Shown here: positions 1-8,340 of the stretch, in pieces | Layout of the letters: every line of letters begins with the position of its first letter | Position numbering within the stretch: the first letter of the stretch is position 1 | Assembly: GCF_003148825.1 (NCBI RefSeq) | Contig: NZ_QGGZ01000005.1 | Span: 186,001-250,000, forward strand | Source: Streptomyces sp. CG 926 | GTDB lineage: Bacteria; Actinomycetota; Actinomycetes; Streptomycetales; Streptomycetaceae | Length of the DNA: 64,000 bases | Direction: 5' to 3' | Made by a program: the position numbers and the translations under genes | The notes under the pieces: model-generated | What the model saw: the letters and a program-made list of their open reading frames with translations, nothing else | The model's database searches: none | Told to the model about the DNA's origin: nothing

Positions 1-240
1 GGGGCCCTTGAGCCTGGGTGCCCTGTGAGGACCATGGCGGCTGGGGCTGGTCCACCCGCTAGGTCTCCGCAACGGGAAGCCCAGACCTCGCCGCAGGCCG
101 CTAGCGGGACCGTAACGCTGGCCCCACATCATCACCGAGTGCCAGATCGTGAAACCACTCCCCGCAATCCGATCTTGCCACCATAATGTGACACAACTGC
201 ACGAGTGGCATGCGAGCGACGAGTTTGAGGTGGACCGTTC
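1..240. other. window edge, no gene recognised
   Basis: No reading frame in this stretch resembles a protein I know, and none has both a start and a ribosome binding site. It is the leader of the AIPR gene that starts at 241. The composition is already less GC-rich than the core genes further right, so it may belong to the same acquired segment as that gene. Confidence 0.4.
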
Positions 241-1950
241 ATGAACCCTCTCATCCAGGGGCTTTTCAAGAAGTTTCGCGAGGAAGAAGAACTCCTGAAA
301 CTCAAGGACTCGGACGCCTTCGAGCTGTTCGCCGCAAGCTTGATCCTCCCGAACGATCTGATTTCGCAAACACAGAAGAGCGACCTACTGCTCGACAAGG
401 GCACAGCCGGAGTCGACGTCATCGCACTCGAAATCAACGGCCAACTGGCATGGGACCTCGACGATGTCAAGGAGATCTGTGACGCTTCAGCCAAAGTCGA
501 GGTTTCACTCCACTTCATTCAGGCGAAGCAGTCCGGCTCGGTCTCAGGGTCCGAGATCCTTAACTTCGGAGACACTGTTCGAAAATTTCTCAAGAATGAA
601 GGGTTCCCCGGATACCCTCGAATTGAATCACTGGCCAAATCGCTTGGTTCCGTGTTCGAGGGCTACGCAAGCCGACTCAAGGCCTCCCCAGCAGTCACGC
701 TGTCCTTTGTGACGACTGCCCCCAAGCCGTCGACAGCGGCCGAAAGTACTAAGGATAAGATCGCCACTGTAACCAGGCACATCTCCGACCTCGGATTTGT
801 CGGCAAGGTGACGGTGTCCGTCCTGGGTGCGGACGACATCCACGACGCATGGGTCAAGAGGAATCATGCCAACGAGGTGGAGATTCAACTCGAGAAGCAG
901 GTCAACCTCCCCAAGATGCCCGGCGTAGACCAGGCAATTCTCGGAGTCGTCTCGGTATCAGAACTCTTGAAGTTGATCGAGAACAGCGACGATGGATCCC
1001 TTGATGAGCGGGTCTTCTACGACAATGTCCGCGGGTTCAAGGGAGAAGACAACCCCGTCAACAAGCAGATCATGACCACGTTGACGTCAGCAGAGCGGAA
1101 CCTGCTTCCCGTCCTCAACAACGGTGTCACGGTCGTGGCCTCGGAGTACTCGCCGAAGCCTGGCGACGCCGTTGCCGTATCTGGCTACCAGATCGTGAAT
1201 GGCTGCCAGACCAGCCATTGCCTTCACCTCTCCAAAGAGTCTCTCGGCGAGGCAATTTCCACTGTGTACGTTCCCATCCGTTTGGTTGTAACGGGTGATG
1301 AGGAAGTCGCGACGCAAATCATCCGGGCAACCAATTCTCAGACCGCAGTCCAAGAAAACGACCTAGTGGCTCTGACGAAGATCCAGAAGAAACTTGAAGA
1401 CTTCTATCTCCTGGACACGGCCGACGTGAAGCTCACCTACGAACGACGCTCGGGTCAGTTCTACAAGAAGGAAGTAACCAAAACAAGGGTCGTCACCATC
1501 GCGGATCAGATGCGAGCGATCACCGCAATGTTCCTTGACTCGCCTCACGCTGCGGCACGGTATGCGCACCGGCTCTACGGTGACGTAGGGGATTCCATCT
1601 TCCGGGATGACCACAGGCTCCTCCCCTACGTGGCGAGCGCTTTCGCGGCATACAAGCTCGAGAACGCATTCCGAACAGGACTGGACTCCATCTTCAAGCC
1701 CGCGCGATACCACATCCTTATGGCATATAAATACCACGTACTCGGCAAGAACTCTGCGCTTCTTGATGACAAGAAGTGCGAAGAGCAGAGCTTGGAAATT
1801 ATCGCCGCGCTCAAGAAGCCCGATCAGGTGCCCGTTTTTCGCACCGTGGCAGAGATGGTGGCTGCGGCTGGTGGAGGTCAACTCCCGACTCCAGACCGCC
1901 TTAAGCGTCAGCCGTTCACACAAGACCTAATCCGCACCTTCCTCAAGTAG
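241..1950 (+). CDS. AIPR family (abortive infection phage resistance) protein
   Basis: A 569-residue protein with the hallmarks of the AIPR family (PF10592). There is a charged N-terminal segment with the FIQAKQS block near residue 100, then FYDNVRGFKG at about 259, NNGVTVVA near 295, IVNGCQTSH near 320, and IIRATNSQTAVQENDL near 365. AIPR proteins are named after a lactococcal abortive-infection determinant and often sit in defence loci or beside restriction-modification genes. The biochemical activity is not settled. The ATG at 241 is preceded by a purine-rich GAGG stretch. The gene uses many A/T-ending codons (CTT, AAA, CAA, GTA), unlike its neighbours, which suggests horizontal acquisition. 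No partner gene follows it, and whatever lies upstream is outside the window. Confidence 0.85.
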   Translation: MNPLIQGLFKKFREEEELLKLKDSDAFELFAASLILPNDLISQTQKSDLLLDKGTAGVDVIALEINGQLAWDLDDVKEICDASAKVEVSLHFIQAKQSGSVSGSEILNFGDTVRKFLKNEGFPGYPRIESLAKSLGSVFEGYASRLKASPAVTLSFVTTAPKPSTAAESTKDKIATVTRHISDLGFVGKVTVSVLGADDIHDAWVKRNHANEVEIQLEKQVNLPKMPGVDQAILGVVSVSELLKLIENSDDGSLDERVFYDNVRGFKGEDNPVNKQIMTTLTSAERNLLPVLNNGVTVVASEYSPKPGDAVAVSGYQIVNGCQTSHCLHLSKESLGEAISTVYVPIRLVVTGDEEVATQIIRATNSQTAVQENDLVALTKIQKKLEDFYLLDTADVKLTYERRSGQFYKKEVTKTRVVTIADQMRAITAMFLDSPHAAARYAHRLYGDVGDSIFRDDHRLLPYVASAFAAYKLENAFRTGLDSIFKPARYHILMAYKYHVLGKNSALLDDKKCEEQSLEIIAALKKPDQVPVFRTVAEMVAAAGGGQLPTPDRLKRQPFTQDLIRTFLK

Positions 1951-2300
1951 CTGATGGCCCGACCAGCCTGCCGAATGGACATGAACAAGCCGGTCCGCGA
2001 CTTTCCCCATGAGGCCGCGGGCCGGTCCGCTCCGCTGAGCCAGTCGGCATGCGGGAGGTAGACCCGAGCGCCCGAGGCCGCGAACTCCGCGGACTTGTGG
2101 AGCACGCCCTCTACGATCTCTGCCTCCGACAACGCTGGCTCGTCTCCGCCGGACTTCTCGGCGATGCTTCTGCTGATCTTCACAAGCTTCGCCGGCTGCC
2201 AGCGGCGAGAACTGAACAGCCGTTGACACGACGATGAAGGAGCCGGAGGCGGTGCGGTACACGTTAAGGCTGGCCAGGGACGACCACCAAGACCGTCCGG
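1908..2300 (-). pseudogene. frameshifted remnant of an unknown small gene
   Basis: Read on the minus strand, one frame gives a protein-like stretch (SLNVYRTASGSFIVV, roughly 2280-2190). A second frame continues with another (VKISRSIAEKSGGDEPALSE, then EIVEGVLHKSAEFAASGARV, roughly 2195-2060). The change of frame near 2190-2200, the lack of a good start, and a tail that runs into the 3' end of the AIPR gene suggest a decayed gene. I do not recognise the family. It fills most of the 463-nt gap between the AIPR gene and the aldo/keto reductase. It could also be noise in GC-rich DNA, hence the low confidence. Confidence 0.3.
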
Positions 2301-2413
2301 AGGGGTAGTCAGCCGTCCATACGTCGACGCGACTATGCGCGTTGACGCAGAAACCAGTGGGTTCGTGGGGCGCTCTTGCTTGGAGTGGACTCGAAGCAGT
2401 TGGCTTGGGGCTC

Positions 2414-3403
2414 ATGAAGTACACGCAGCTCGGACGCACGGGACTCAAGGTCAGCCGACTCGTTCTCGGCACGATGAACTTCGGTCCTCAAACAGACGAA
2501 CCCACCAGCCATGGCATCCTGGATGCCGCGCTCGACTCGGGTCTGAACTTCGTAGACACGGCCAATGTCTATGGGTGGGGTGAGAACAAGGGCCGCACCG
2601 AGGAGATCATCGGCACCTGGTTCGCCCAGGGCGGCGACCGCCGCGAGAAGACGGTCCTCGCCACCAAGGTGTACGGCTCCATGTACCGCGACGCCGACAC
2701 CTGGCCCAACTACGACCGTCTGTCGGCGCTGAACATCCGGCGGGCCGTGGACGCCAGCCTCAAGCGGCTCCAGACCGACTACATCGACGTCTACCAGTTC
2801 CACCACGTGGACCGACTGACCCCCTTCGAGGAGATCTGGCAGGCCGTCGAGGTCCTGATCCAGCAGGGCAAGATCCTCTACGCGGGCTCCTCGAACTTCC
2901 CCGGCTACAAGATCGCCCAGGCCAACGAGATCGCGGCCCGCCACGGCCGGCTCGGCCTGGTCAGCGAGCAGTGCATCTACAACCTCGCCGAGCGGCGCGC
3001 GGAGATGGAGGTCATCCCGGCCGCGCAGGAGTACGGGCTCGGCGTCATCCCGTGGTCCCCGCTCCACGGGGGCCTGCTGGGCGGGGTCATCAAGAAGGAG
3101 GTCGAGGGCGGCCGCCGTGCCTCCGGCCGGTCGGCGGACGCGCTGGCGAACACCGCCGTACGGGCGCAGGTGCAGGCGTACGAGGACCTGCTGGACAAGC
3201 ACGGCCTGGAGCCGGGCGAGGTCGGGCTGGCCTGGCTGCTGACGCGTCCCGGGGTCACCGGGCCGATCGTCGGGCCGCGTACGCAGGAGCAGCTCGACTC
3301 GGCGCTGCGCGCGGCGGAGCTGGAGCTGTCGCAGGAGGTCCTGGCGGGCCTGGACGAGATCTTCCCCGGTCCCGGGGCGTCGCCGGAGGCCTTCGCCTGG
3401 TAG
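2414..3403 (+). CDS. aldo/keto reductase
   Basis: A 329-residue NADPH-dependent oxidoreductase of the AKR superfamily, with a TIM-barrel fold. It starts with the typical KYTQLGRTGLKVSRLVLGTM. The catalytic tetrad is visible as D48 and Y53 (FVDTANVYG), K85 (LATKVYG) and H130/H131 (YQFHHVD). The cofactor-binding end has GVTGPIVGPRTQEQL near the C-terminus. The ATG at 2414 was preferred over the in-frame ATG at 2342 because the family begins here and the extra 24 residues look unstructured. The natural substrate cannot be told from sequence; close relatives act on aldehydes and ketones. It stands alone, followed by the oppositely oriented small gene at 3425. Confidence 0.92.
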   Translation: MKYTQLGRTGLKVSRLVLGTMNFGPQTDEPTSHGILDAALDSGLNFVDTANVYGWGENKGRTEEIIGTWFAQGGDRREKTVLATKVYGSMYRDADTWPNYDRLSALNIRRAVDASLKRLQTDYIDVYQFHHVDRLTPFEEIWQAVEVLIQQGKILYAGSSNFPGYKIAQANEIAARHGRLGLVSEQCIYNLAERRAEMEVIPAAQEYGLGVIPWSPLHGGLLGGVIKKEVEGGRRASGRSADALANTAVRAQVQAYEDLLDKHGLEPGEVGLAWLLTRPGVTGPIVGPRTQEQLDSALRAAELELSQEVLAGLDEIFPGPGASPEAFAW

Positions 3404-3424
3404 GTCCGGCCCCGGGCGAGGAGG

Positions 3425-3514
3425 CTACTGGCCGACGGCGGCCGCCACGGCCACGACGACGAACATCAGTACGAGTACACCGGCCATGACGCGGTTTCTG
3501 GTCTTGGGATCCAC
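3425..3514 (-). CDS. 29-residue predicted membrane protein
   Basis: A short frame opening with GTG at 3514 encodes 29 residues: a basic head (DPKTRNRVMAG) followed by one strongly hydrophobic helix (VLVLMFVVVAVAAAVGQ) ending at TAG. The composition is that of a real single-span membrane peptide with a cytoplasmic positive end, and I recall near-identical short proteins at this position in other Streptomyces. It lies between the aldo/keto reductase (convergent) and thpR (same strand, upstream, separated by a strong hairpin). Function unknown. Confidence 0.6.
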   Translation of the reverse strand: MDPKTRNRVMAGVLVLMFVVVAVAAAVGQ

Positions 3515-3544
3515 CCGTCGAGCCTAACGCGGGCCGCCGGCTCT

Positions 3545-3582
3545 CCCGCACGCCCCCCGGCCCGGGCCGGGGGGCGTGCGGG
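3545..3582. terminator. perfect 38-nt palindrome downstream of thpR
   Basis: A perfect inverted repeat with 19-nt arms, starting CCCGCACGCCCCCCGG and closing with the complement, followed by TTT. It sits 3 nt past the thpR stop codon and 31 nt upstream of the small membrane protein start, so it should end thpR transcription. Confidence 0.75.
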
Positions 3583-3584
3583 TT

Positions 3585-4139
3585 TCAGCCTTCGAGCGGC
3601 CAGGCGCCGACGGTCTCGTAGCGGGGCTGCTCGCCGGGCACCCCGCTGACGGGGAGGTTGCTGCGGACCAGGCTGAGCGTGTCGACCTGCCAGGGCGTGC
3701 CCTCGAAGCCGGCGAGGGCGTCCAGGTAGGGGCGCAGCGGGGTGGTGGCGCTGCGGCTGCGGGCCAGGGTGAGGTGCGGGTTGTAGCGGTGGTGCTGCTG
3801 CATCGGTACGCCGGCCCGCCGGGCGGCGGCGTCGGTCCGTTCGGCGAGCATCCGCAGGGCGGCGAGTTCCCCGGCGGCGCCGGCCCACAGGGCGCGCTCC
3901 CCGAAGTGGCCGGAGCCGTGCAGCCGCAGGGTGAAGGGGGCGGTTCGGTGGGCGGCCCGCTCCAGGCGGGTGTGCAGCTCCGGGAGCACCTCGTCCCGTA
4001 CCTCGCCCATGAAGGCGAGGGTGAAGTGCCAGCCCGCTCGCGCGGTCCAGGTGAGGTGGTCGTCGTGCAGGGGGTCGACGGCCCGAGCCAGCTCGGCGAC
4101 GGCCGCGTCCGGCGGGAGGACGGCTGCGAACAGTCTCAT
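3585..4139 (-). CDS. thpR: RNA 2',3'-cyclic phosphodiesterase
   Basis: A 184-residue member of the 2H phosphoesterase superfamily (ThpR/LigT), which opens 2',3'-cyclic phosphates on RNA or tRNA halves. Both signature HxTx motifs are present: HFTL at about residue 38 and HLTL near 122, spaced as usual for the two-lobed fold. The N-terminus MRLFAAVLPP matches the family start. Its length is normal. It is a single gene, separated from the MFS exporter upstream on the same strand by a dispersed repeat. Confidence 0.9.
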   Translation of the reverse strand: MRLFAAVLPPDAAVAELARAVDPLHDDHLTWTARAGWHFTLAFMGEVRDEVLPELHTRLERAAHRTAPFTLRLHGSGHFGERALWAGAAGELAALRMLAERTDAAARRAGVPMQQHHRYNPHLTLARSRSATTPLRPYLDALAGFEGTPWQVDTLSLVRSNLPVSGVPGEQPRYETVGAWPLEG

Positions 4140-4171
4140 GCGGGGAGCGTAGCCGGGCGTGGCGCCGTTGT

Positions 4172-4237
4172 CGGGGGCGCTGCCCCCGAACCCCCGCGCC
4201 TCAATCGCCGGCGAGGCTCTGTCTCAGCCTCGCCGGC
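4172..4237. repeat. dispersed Streptomyces intergenic repeat with terminator hairpin
   Basis: The segment contains GGGGGCGCTGCCCCC followed by CGCGCCTCAATCGCCGGCG, a copy of the short repeat that recurs at 24.05, 29.2, 29.6 and 54.6 kb. Its right half is a perfect 12-bp inverted repeat (GCCGGCGAGGCT ... AGCCTCGCCGGC, 4207-4237) with a 7-nt loop, 8 nt beyond the MFS stop codon. It is therefore probably also the terminator of the MarR-MFS operon. Confidence 0.7.
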
Positions 4238-4244
4238 CGCGGGG

Positions 4245-5615
4245 TCAGGCGACCGTCACCAGTTCGCGGGGGCGCGAGACGGCCGGGACGAACGTCACAC
4301 CGCGGCGGCTCAGCCGGACGCGGAGGTTGCCGACGCGGGCCAGGACCACGGCGATGGCGAGGGAGGCGACCAGGGAGATCACGCCGCCCGCGGCCATGCC
4401 GATGCGGGCGCCGTAGGTGTCCGTGATCCAGCCCAGCAGCGGGGCGCCCAGCGGGGTGCCGCCGGTGAAGACCATCATGAACAGGGCCATGACCCGGCCC
4501 CGCATCTCGGGGTCGGTCGCCATCTGCACGCTGGAGTTGGCGGTGACGTTGACCGTCAGGCCGAAGATCCCGATGGGTACGAGCAGGGCGGCGAACAGCC
4601 AGAAGCCGGGTGCGAAGGCGGTCACCAGGAGCAGGGCCGAGAACAGCACGGCCGCGGCGACCAGCACCCGCAGGCGGGACTGTCCGCGCCGGGCCGCGAG
4701 CAGGGCGCCCGCCAGGGAGCCGGCCGCGATCAGGGTGTTGAAGAGTCCGTAGGTGCCCGCGTCGCCGTGGAAGACGTCGCTGACGTACGCCGAGAGCCAG
4801 ATCGGGAAGTTGAACCCGAAGGTGCCGATGAAGCCGACGAGCACGATCGGCCAGATCAGCTCCGGGCGGCCGGCCACGTAGCGCAGGCCTTCGCGCAGCT
4901 GCCCCTTGGCGCGGGGCCGCGGCTCGACGGGGTGCAGTTCGTGCGTCCGCATCAGCAGCAGGCCGGCGAGGGGCGCGGCGAAGGACAGTCCGTTCAGCAG
5001 GAAGGCCCAGCCGGAGCCGACGGCGGTGATCAGCACACCGGCGATCGCCGGGCCGACCAGCCGCGCGGACTGGAAGTTGGCCGAGTTCAGGCTGACGGCG
5101 TTGGCCACCTGGTCCTTGCCGACCATCTCGGACACGAAGGTCTGCCGGGCCGGGTTGTCGACGACGGTGACCAGGCCGATCGCGAAGGCGGCGAGGTAGA
5201 CGTGCCACACCTGGACGTGTCCGGCCAGGGTGAGGACGGCGAGGGCGATGCCGGTCAGGCCCATCGCGCTCTGGGTGGCGAGGAGCAGGGGCCGCTTGGG
5301 CAGCCGGTCGGCGAGTACGCCGCCGTAGAGGCCGAACATCAGCATCGGCAGGAACTGCAGGGCGATGGTGATGCCGACGGCGGAGGCGGAGCCGGTCAGC
5401 GACAGGACCAGCCAGTCCTGGGCGATGCGCTGCATCCAGGTGCCCGTGTTGGACACGACCTGGCCGGTGGCGAAGAGCCGGTAGTTCCGGATCTTCAGCG
5501 AGCTGAACATGGAGCCTTTGCCCGCGGGTGCTGCGACGGCCCGGTCGGCGGTCGCGGCGGTAGAGGGGGTGGATATGTGGCCGGGTGCGGAGTCTGCTCC
5601 GGTTCCCGTACTCAA
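4245..5615 (-). CDS. MFS exporter (EntS/MFS_3 type)
   Basis: A 456-residue major facilitator with about twelve hydrophobic segments. The conserved loop after helix 2 reads GGVLADRLPKRP, and the second half has MRGRVMALFMMVFTGGTPLG, typical of the MFS_3 drug and siderophore exporters. I chose the TTG at 5615 because AGGAGG stands 9 nt upstream and the gene then follows the MarR stop by 26 nt. The longer frame from 5696 would overlap marR. It lies directly downstream of a MarR repressor, a classic repressor-pump operon, so export of a toxic compound is the likely role. The substrate is unknown. Confidence 0.88.
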   Translation of the reverse strand: MSTGTGADSAPGHISTPSTAATADRAVAAPAGKGSMFSSLKIRNYRLFATGQVVSNTGTWMQRIAQDWLVLSLTGSASAVGITIALQFLPMLMFGLYGGVLADRLPKRPLLLATQSAMGLTGIALAVLTLAGHVQVWHVYLAAFAIGLVTVVDNPARQTFVSEMVGKDQVANAVSLNSANFQSARLVGPAIAGVLITAVGSGWAFLLNGLSFAAPLAGLLLMRTHELHPVEPRPRAKGQLREGLRYVAGRPELIWPIVLVGFIGTFGFNFPIWLSAYVSDVFHGDAGTYGLFNTLIAAGSLAGALLAARRGQSRLRVLVAAAVLFSALLLVTAFAPGFWLFAALLVPIGIFGLTVNVTANSSVQMATDPEMRGRVMALFMMVFTGGTPLGAPLLGWITDTYGARIGMAAGGVISLVASLAIAVVLARVGNLRVRLSRRGVTFVPAVSRPRELVTVA

Positions 5616-5641
5616 AAGCGTTCGCCTCCTGGCGTCGTTCC

Positions 5642-6079
5642 TTACAGGTGCGCGAGCTTCTCCAGGACGGGGGCGGCCGCGCGGAGCTTGGCCCATTCGT
5701 CCTCGGTCAGCTCGGCCGCGAGCCCGGCCAGGAAGGCGTTGCGCTTGCGGCGGCTCTCTTCGAGCATCGCTTCGGCCTCCTCCGTCTGGCGGACCACCTT
5801 CTGGCGGCGGTCGTCGGGGTGCGGTTCCAGCGTGACCAGTCCCTTGGCTTCCAGCAACGCGACGATGCGCGTCATCGACGGCGGCTGGACGTGCTCCCGC
5901 CGCGCGAGCTCGCCGGGTGTGGCCTGGCCGCAGCGGGCGAGGGTGCCGAGGACCGACATCTCGGTCGGGCTCAGCGACTCGTCGACGCGCTGGTGCTTCA
6001 GGCGCCGCCCCAGCCGCATGACGGCGGAGCGGAGGTCGTTCACGGCGGCTGCGTCGTCACCATGGGAAAGGTCATGCAT
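5642..6079 (-). CDS. MarR family transcriptional regulator
   Basis: A 145-residue winged-helix repressor. The DNA-binding core reads LSPTEMSVLGTLARCG, then a recognition helix around PPSMTRIVALLEAKGLV, and a wing with HPDDRRQKVV. The flanking helices form the dimer interface. The start at 6079 (ATG, MHDLSHGDD) fits the family and places the start codon just after a -10-like TACTCT, so the transcript may be leaderless. It is cotranscribed with the MFS exporter downstream and probably autoregulated through the inverted repeat at 6086. Confidence 0.9.
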   Translation of the reverse strand: MHDLSHGDDAAAVNDLRSAVMRLGRRLKHQRVDESLSPTEMSVLGTLARCGQATPGELARREHVQPPSMTRIVALLEAKGLVTLEPHPDDRRQKVVRQTEEAEAMLEESRRKRNAFLAGLAAELTEDEWAKLRAAAPVLEKLAHL

Positions 6080-6085
6080 GTATTT

Positions 6086-6103
6086 AGAGTAACTCATTAC
6101 TCT
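6086..6103. promoter_or_regulatory. candidate MarR operator overlapping its own -10
   Basis: A perfect inverted repeat AGAGTAA-CTCA-TTACTCT (7-bp arms, 4-nt spacer) lies 7 nt upstream of the marR ATG. It includes the TACTCT that would serve as the -10 box. Size, symmetry and place fit a MarR dimer site that blocks its own promoter. Confidence 0.6.
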
Positions 6104-6209
6104 CCCTAAGGAACACCACTTTTCCGGCTCACACCTGGGGTCACTCATACGGGTGAGTCGGCGGCTGAAAGTGACACGCGTACGCACCCTGTGCCCCGAC
6201 TCTTTCGGC

Positions 6210-6392
6210 ATGGGGACACATGTGCTGAGCATGCGCATAGACGGGGAGCTCCTCGACAGGCTCCGGATCCATGCCGCCAAACGCGGAATGAGCGTCCAGG
6301 ACTATGTGGTCCGGACGCTCATTCGCGATGACTTCGACGAGCGCTTCAAGGCGGCCGTCGACGAGACAGAGAAGTTCTACGGGCTGACGTGA
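6210..6392 (+). CDS. small ribbon-helix-helix-like protein
   Basis: A 60-residue protein: a strand (VLSMRIDGELLDRLRIHA), a helix (AKRGMSVQDYVVRTLI) and an acidic tail ending in KFYGLT. This is the layout of ribbon-helix-helix (CopG/Arc) DNA-binding proteins, often antitoxins or autoregulators. ATG 6210 was preferred to 6153 because the strand should come near the N-terminus. It is divergent from marR and convergent with the purine permease. No toxin gene lies next to it, so an antitoxin role is not supported by context. Confidence 0.7.
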   Translation: MGTHVLSMRIDGELLDRLRIHAAKRGMSVQDYVVRTLIRDDFDERFKAAVDETEKFYGLT

Positions 6393-6398
6393 GCCGAG

Positions 6399-7862
6399 CT
6401 ACTGCCCGAGGCCCAGTGCGGGCATCGCGTAGTAGAAGACGAACACCGCCGACACCACGTACATGGCCACCGGGACCCCGCGTCCCCGGCCCGTCGCCAG
6501 GCGCAGCGCGCAGAAGCTGATGAAGCCGATGCCGATGCCGTTGGTGATCGAGTAGGTGAAGGGCATCATCACCATGGCCAGGAAGGCCGGGACGGCGATG
6601 GTGTAGTCGCTCCAGTCGATGTCCTTGACCGAGCCCGCCAGGATCATGAAGCCGACCGCCACCAGGGCGGGCGTGGCCGCCTGGGACGGGACCATGGTGG
6701 CCAGCGGGGTCAGGAACAGCGCCACGGCGAAGAGGCCGCCCGTCACGATGTTCGCCAGGCCCGTACGGGCGCCCTCGCCGACGCCGGCCGTGGACTCCAC
6801 GAAGCAGGTGGTCGCGGAGGAGGAGGTGGCGCCGCCCGAGGCGACCGCCAGGCCGTCGACCAGCAGGACCCGGTTGATCCCGGGGAACTCGCCGGTCTTC
6901 TTGTCGATCAGCTTCGCCTCGTCGCCGACGCCGAGGATCGTGCCCATGGCGTCGAAGAAGCAGGACAGCAGCACGGTGAAGACGAAGAGGATGCCGGTGA
7001 GCATCCCGACCTTGTCGAAGCCGCCGAACAGGCTGACCTGGCCCACGAGGCCGAAGTCGGGCGCGGCGACCGGGGTGCCGGGCCACTCGGGAACGGTGAG
7101 GCCCCAGCCCGAGTCGGGCACGTCCGCGATCAGCTGGACCGCGACGGCGACCAGGGTCATGGCCACGATGGAGATCAGGATCGCGCCCGGCACCTTGCGG
7201 ATCAGCAGGGCGAAGGTGAGCAGCACGCCGAGCGCGAAGATCAGGACCGGCCAGCCGTCCAGGTGACCGGTGCCGCCGAGCTGGAGCGGGACCGTGGTGT
7301 GCGCGGCGTCCGGGATCCGGGAGACGAAGCCCGCGTCGACCAGGCCGATCAGCATGATGAACAGGCCGATACCGATGGCGATGCCCTTGCGCAGGCCCAG
7401 CGGGACGGCGCTCATCACCCGTTCGCGCAGGCCGGTGGCGACGAGCAGCATCACCACGAAGCCGGCCAGGACCACCATGCCCATGGCGTCGGGCCAGCTC
7501 ATGCGCGGGGCGAGCTGGAGCGCGACCACCGTGTTCACGCCGAGGCCGGCGGCGAGGGCGATCGGGACGTTGCCGATCACACCCATGAGGAGGGTGGTGA
7601 AGGCGGCCGTCAGGACGGTGGCCGTCACCAGCTGCCCGGAGTCGAGCTGGTGCCCGTACATGTCCTTCGCGCTGCCCAGGATGATCGGGTTCAGCACGAT
7701 GATGTAGGCCATGGCGAAGAAGGTCGCGAGGCCGCCGCGGATCTCGCGGGCGACGGTCGAGCCGCGCTCGGAGATCTTGAAGTAGCGGTCCGTCGCGCCG
7801 GAGGGTTCTTGGGGGGAAGGCTCCGGGGAGGTGGCCTCGGGGGCGGGGGCCGGGGTGCTCAT
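6399..7862 (-). CDS. NCS2 family purine permease (AzgA-like)
   Basis: A 487-residue membrane protein with 12-14 hydrophobic segments. Family marks include GGLATFFAMAYIIVLNP at the first helix, AAGLGVNTVVA, a CFFDAMGTILGVGDEAKLID block, and GGATSSSATTCFVESTAGVGEG in the substrate region, as in the AzgA guanine/hypoxanthine permeases. The start at 7862 (MSTPAPAPEA) gives a short acidic, proline-rich cytoplasmic head. It probably imports hypoxanthine, guanine or adenine by proton symport. It is divergent from the DUF2530 gene. Confidence 0.9.
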   Translation of the reverse strand: MSTPAPAPEATSPEPSPQEPSGATDRYFKISERGSTVAREIRGGLATFFAMAYIIVLNPIILGSAKDMYGHQLDSGQLVTATVLTAAFTTLLMGVIGNVPIALAAGLGVNTVVALQLAPRMSWPDAMGMVVLAGFVVMLLVATGLRERVMSAVPLGLRKGIAIGIGLFIMLIGLVDAGFVSRIPDAAHTTVPLQLGGTGHLDGWPVLIFALGVLLTFALLIRKVPGAILISIVAMTLVAVAVQLIADVPDSGWGLTVPEWPGTPVAAPDFGLVGQVSLFGGFDKVGMLTGILFVFTVLLSCFFDAMGTILGVGDEAKLIDKKTGEFPGINRVLLVDGLAVASGGATSSSATTCFVESTAGVGEGARTGLANIVTGGLFAVALFLTPLATMVPSQAATPALVAVGFMILAGSVKDIDWSDYTIAVPAFLAMVMMPFTYSITNGIGIGFISFCALRLATGRGRGVPVAMYVVSAVFVFYYAMPALGLGQ

Positions 7863-7978
7863 ACGGTCCTCATTGGGTGGTTCATACGAAGAAAATGGGC
7901 CGCGCCCAAACCGTTTCAGTATGAACACATGAACGAAAGGGCGTCCATCTCCGCGCGTAGATGGCGTTTCGCGACGCC

Positions 7979-7984
7979 TAGACT
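7979..7984 (+). promoter_or_regulatory. -10 box of a probably leaderless gene
   Basis: TAGACT, a good Streptomyces vegetative -10, ends 6 nt before the ATG at 7991. Transcription would start at or next to that ATG, giving a leaderless mRNA. No Shine-Dalgarno sequence is present. The -35 is weak. Confidence 0.5.
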
Positions 7985-7990
7985 TACCGC

Positions 7991-8299
7991 ATGGCGAAAT
8001 GGACTGCGAAGCACGAGGCGCCCGAGCCCCTGGAGGGCCCGGTCGTCGCCACCGTCACAGGTGGCACGATCCTGTGGTTCGCCCTCTTCCTGGTCCAGCT
8101 GCCCTTCTACGGGTGGTTCGCCGACCGCGGCCAGTTGTGGTGGGTCTGGACCTGCGCGGCCGGCGGCTTCCTCGGCCTGATCGGCATCTGGTACGTCCGC
8201 GGCCGCGACGCGGCCCTTGCCCGTCACGCCGAAGCCGCTGCGCAGGCCGAGCGGGACGAGCAGCCGGGCGCGGGCCCGAGCCCCGGCCCGCAGGCGTAG
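7991..8299 (+). CDS. DUF2530 family membrane protein
   Basis: A 102-residue protein with two hydrophobic helices (GTILWFALFLVQLPFYGWFA and a second around CAAGGFLGLIGIWYV) separated by a short aromatic loop (DRGQLWWVWT). It ends in an Ala/Glu- and Pro-rich cytoplasmic tail. This matches the actinobacterial family DUF2530, of unknown function. It has no cotranscribed partner. Translation probably starts on a leaderless transcript. Confidence 0.8.
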   Translation: MAKWTAKHEAPEPLEGPVVATVTGGTILWFALFLVQLPFYGWFADRGQLWWVWTCAAGGFLGLIGIWYVRGRDAALARHAEAAAQAERDEQPGAGPSPGPQA

Positions 8300-8340
8300 G
8301 CGCCCCCGGGGGAGTGGCTTCGGGTGGGGCGGTGCCCCTC

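Noticed and set aside
3576..6092. 838-codon plus-strand frame across thpR, the MFS gene and marR
   Set aside because: It is antisense to three well-supported genes, has Gly/Gln/Glu/Ala-rich low-complexity sequence and no domain; typical of GC-rich antisense frames.
6210..6392. toxin-antitoxin pair around the ribbon-helix-helix protein
   Set aside because: Neighbours are marR and a purine permease; no toxin-like frame is adjacent.
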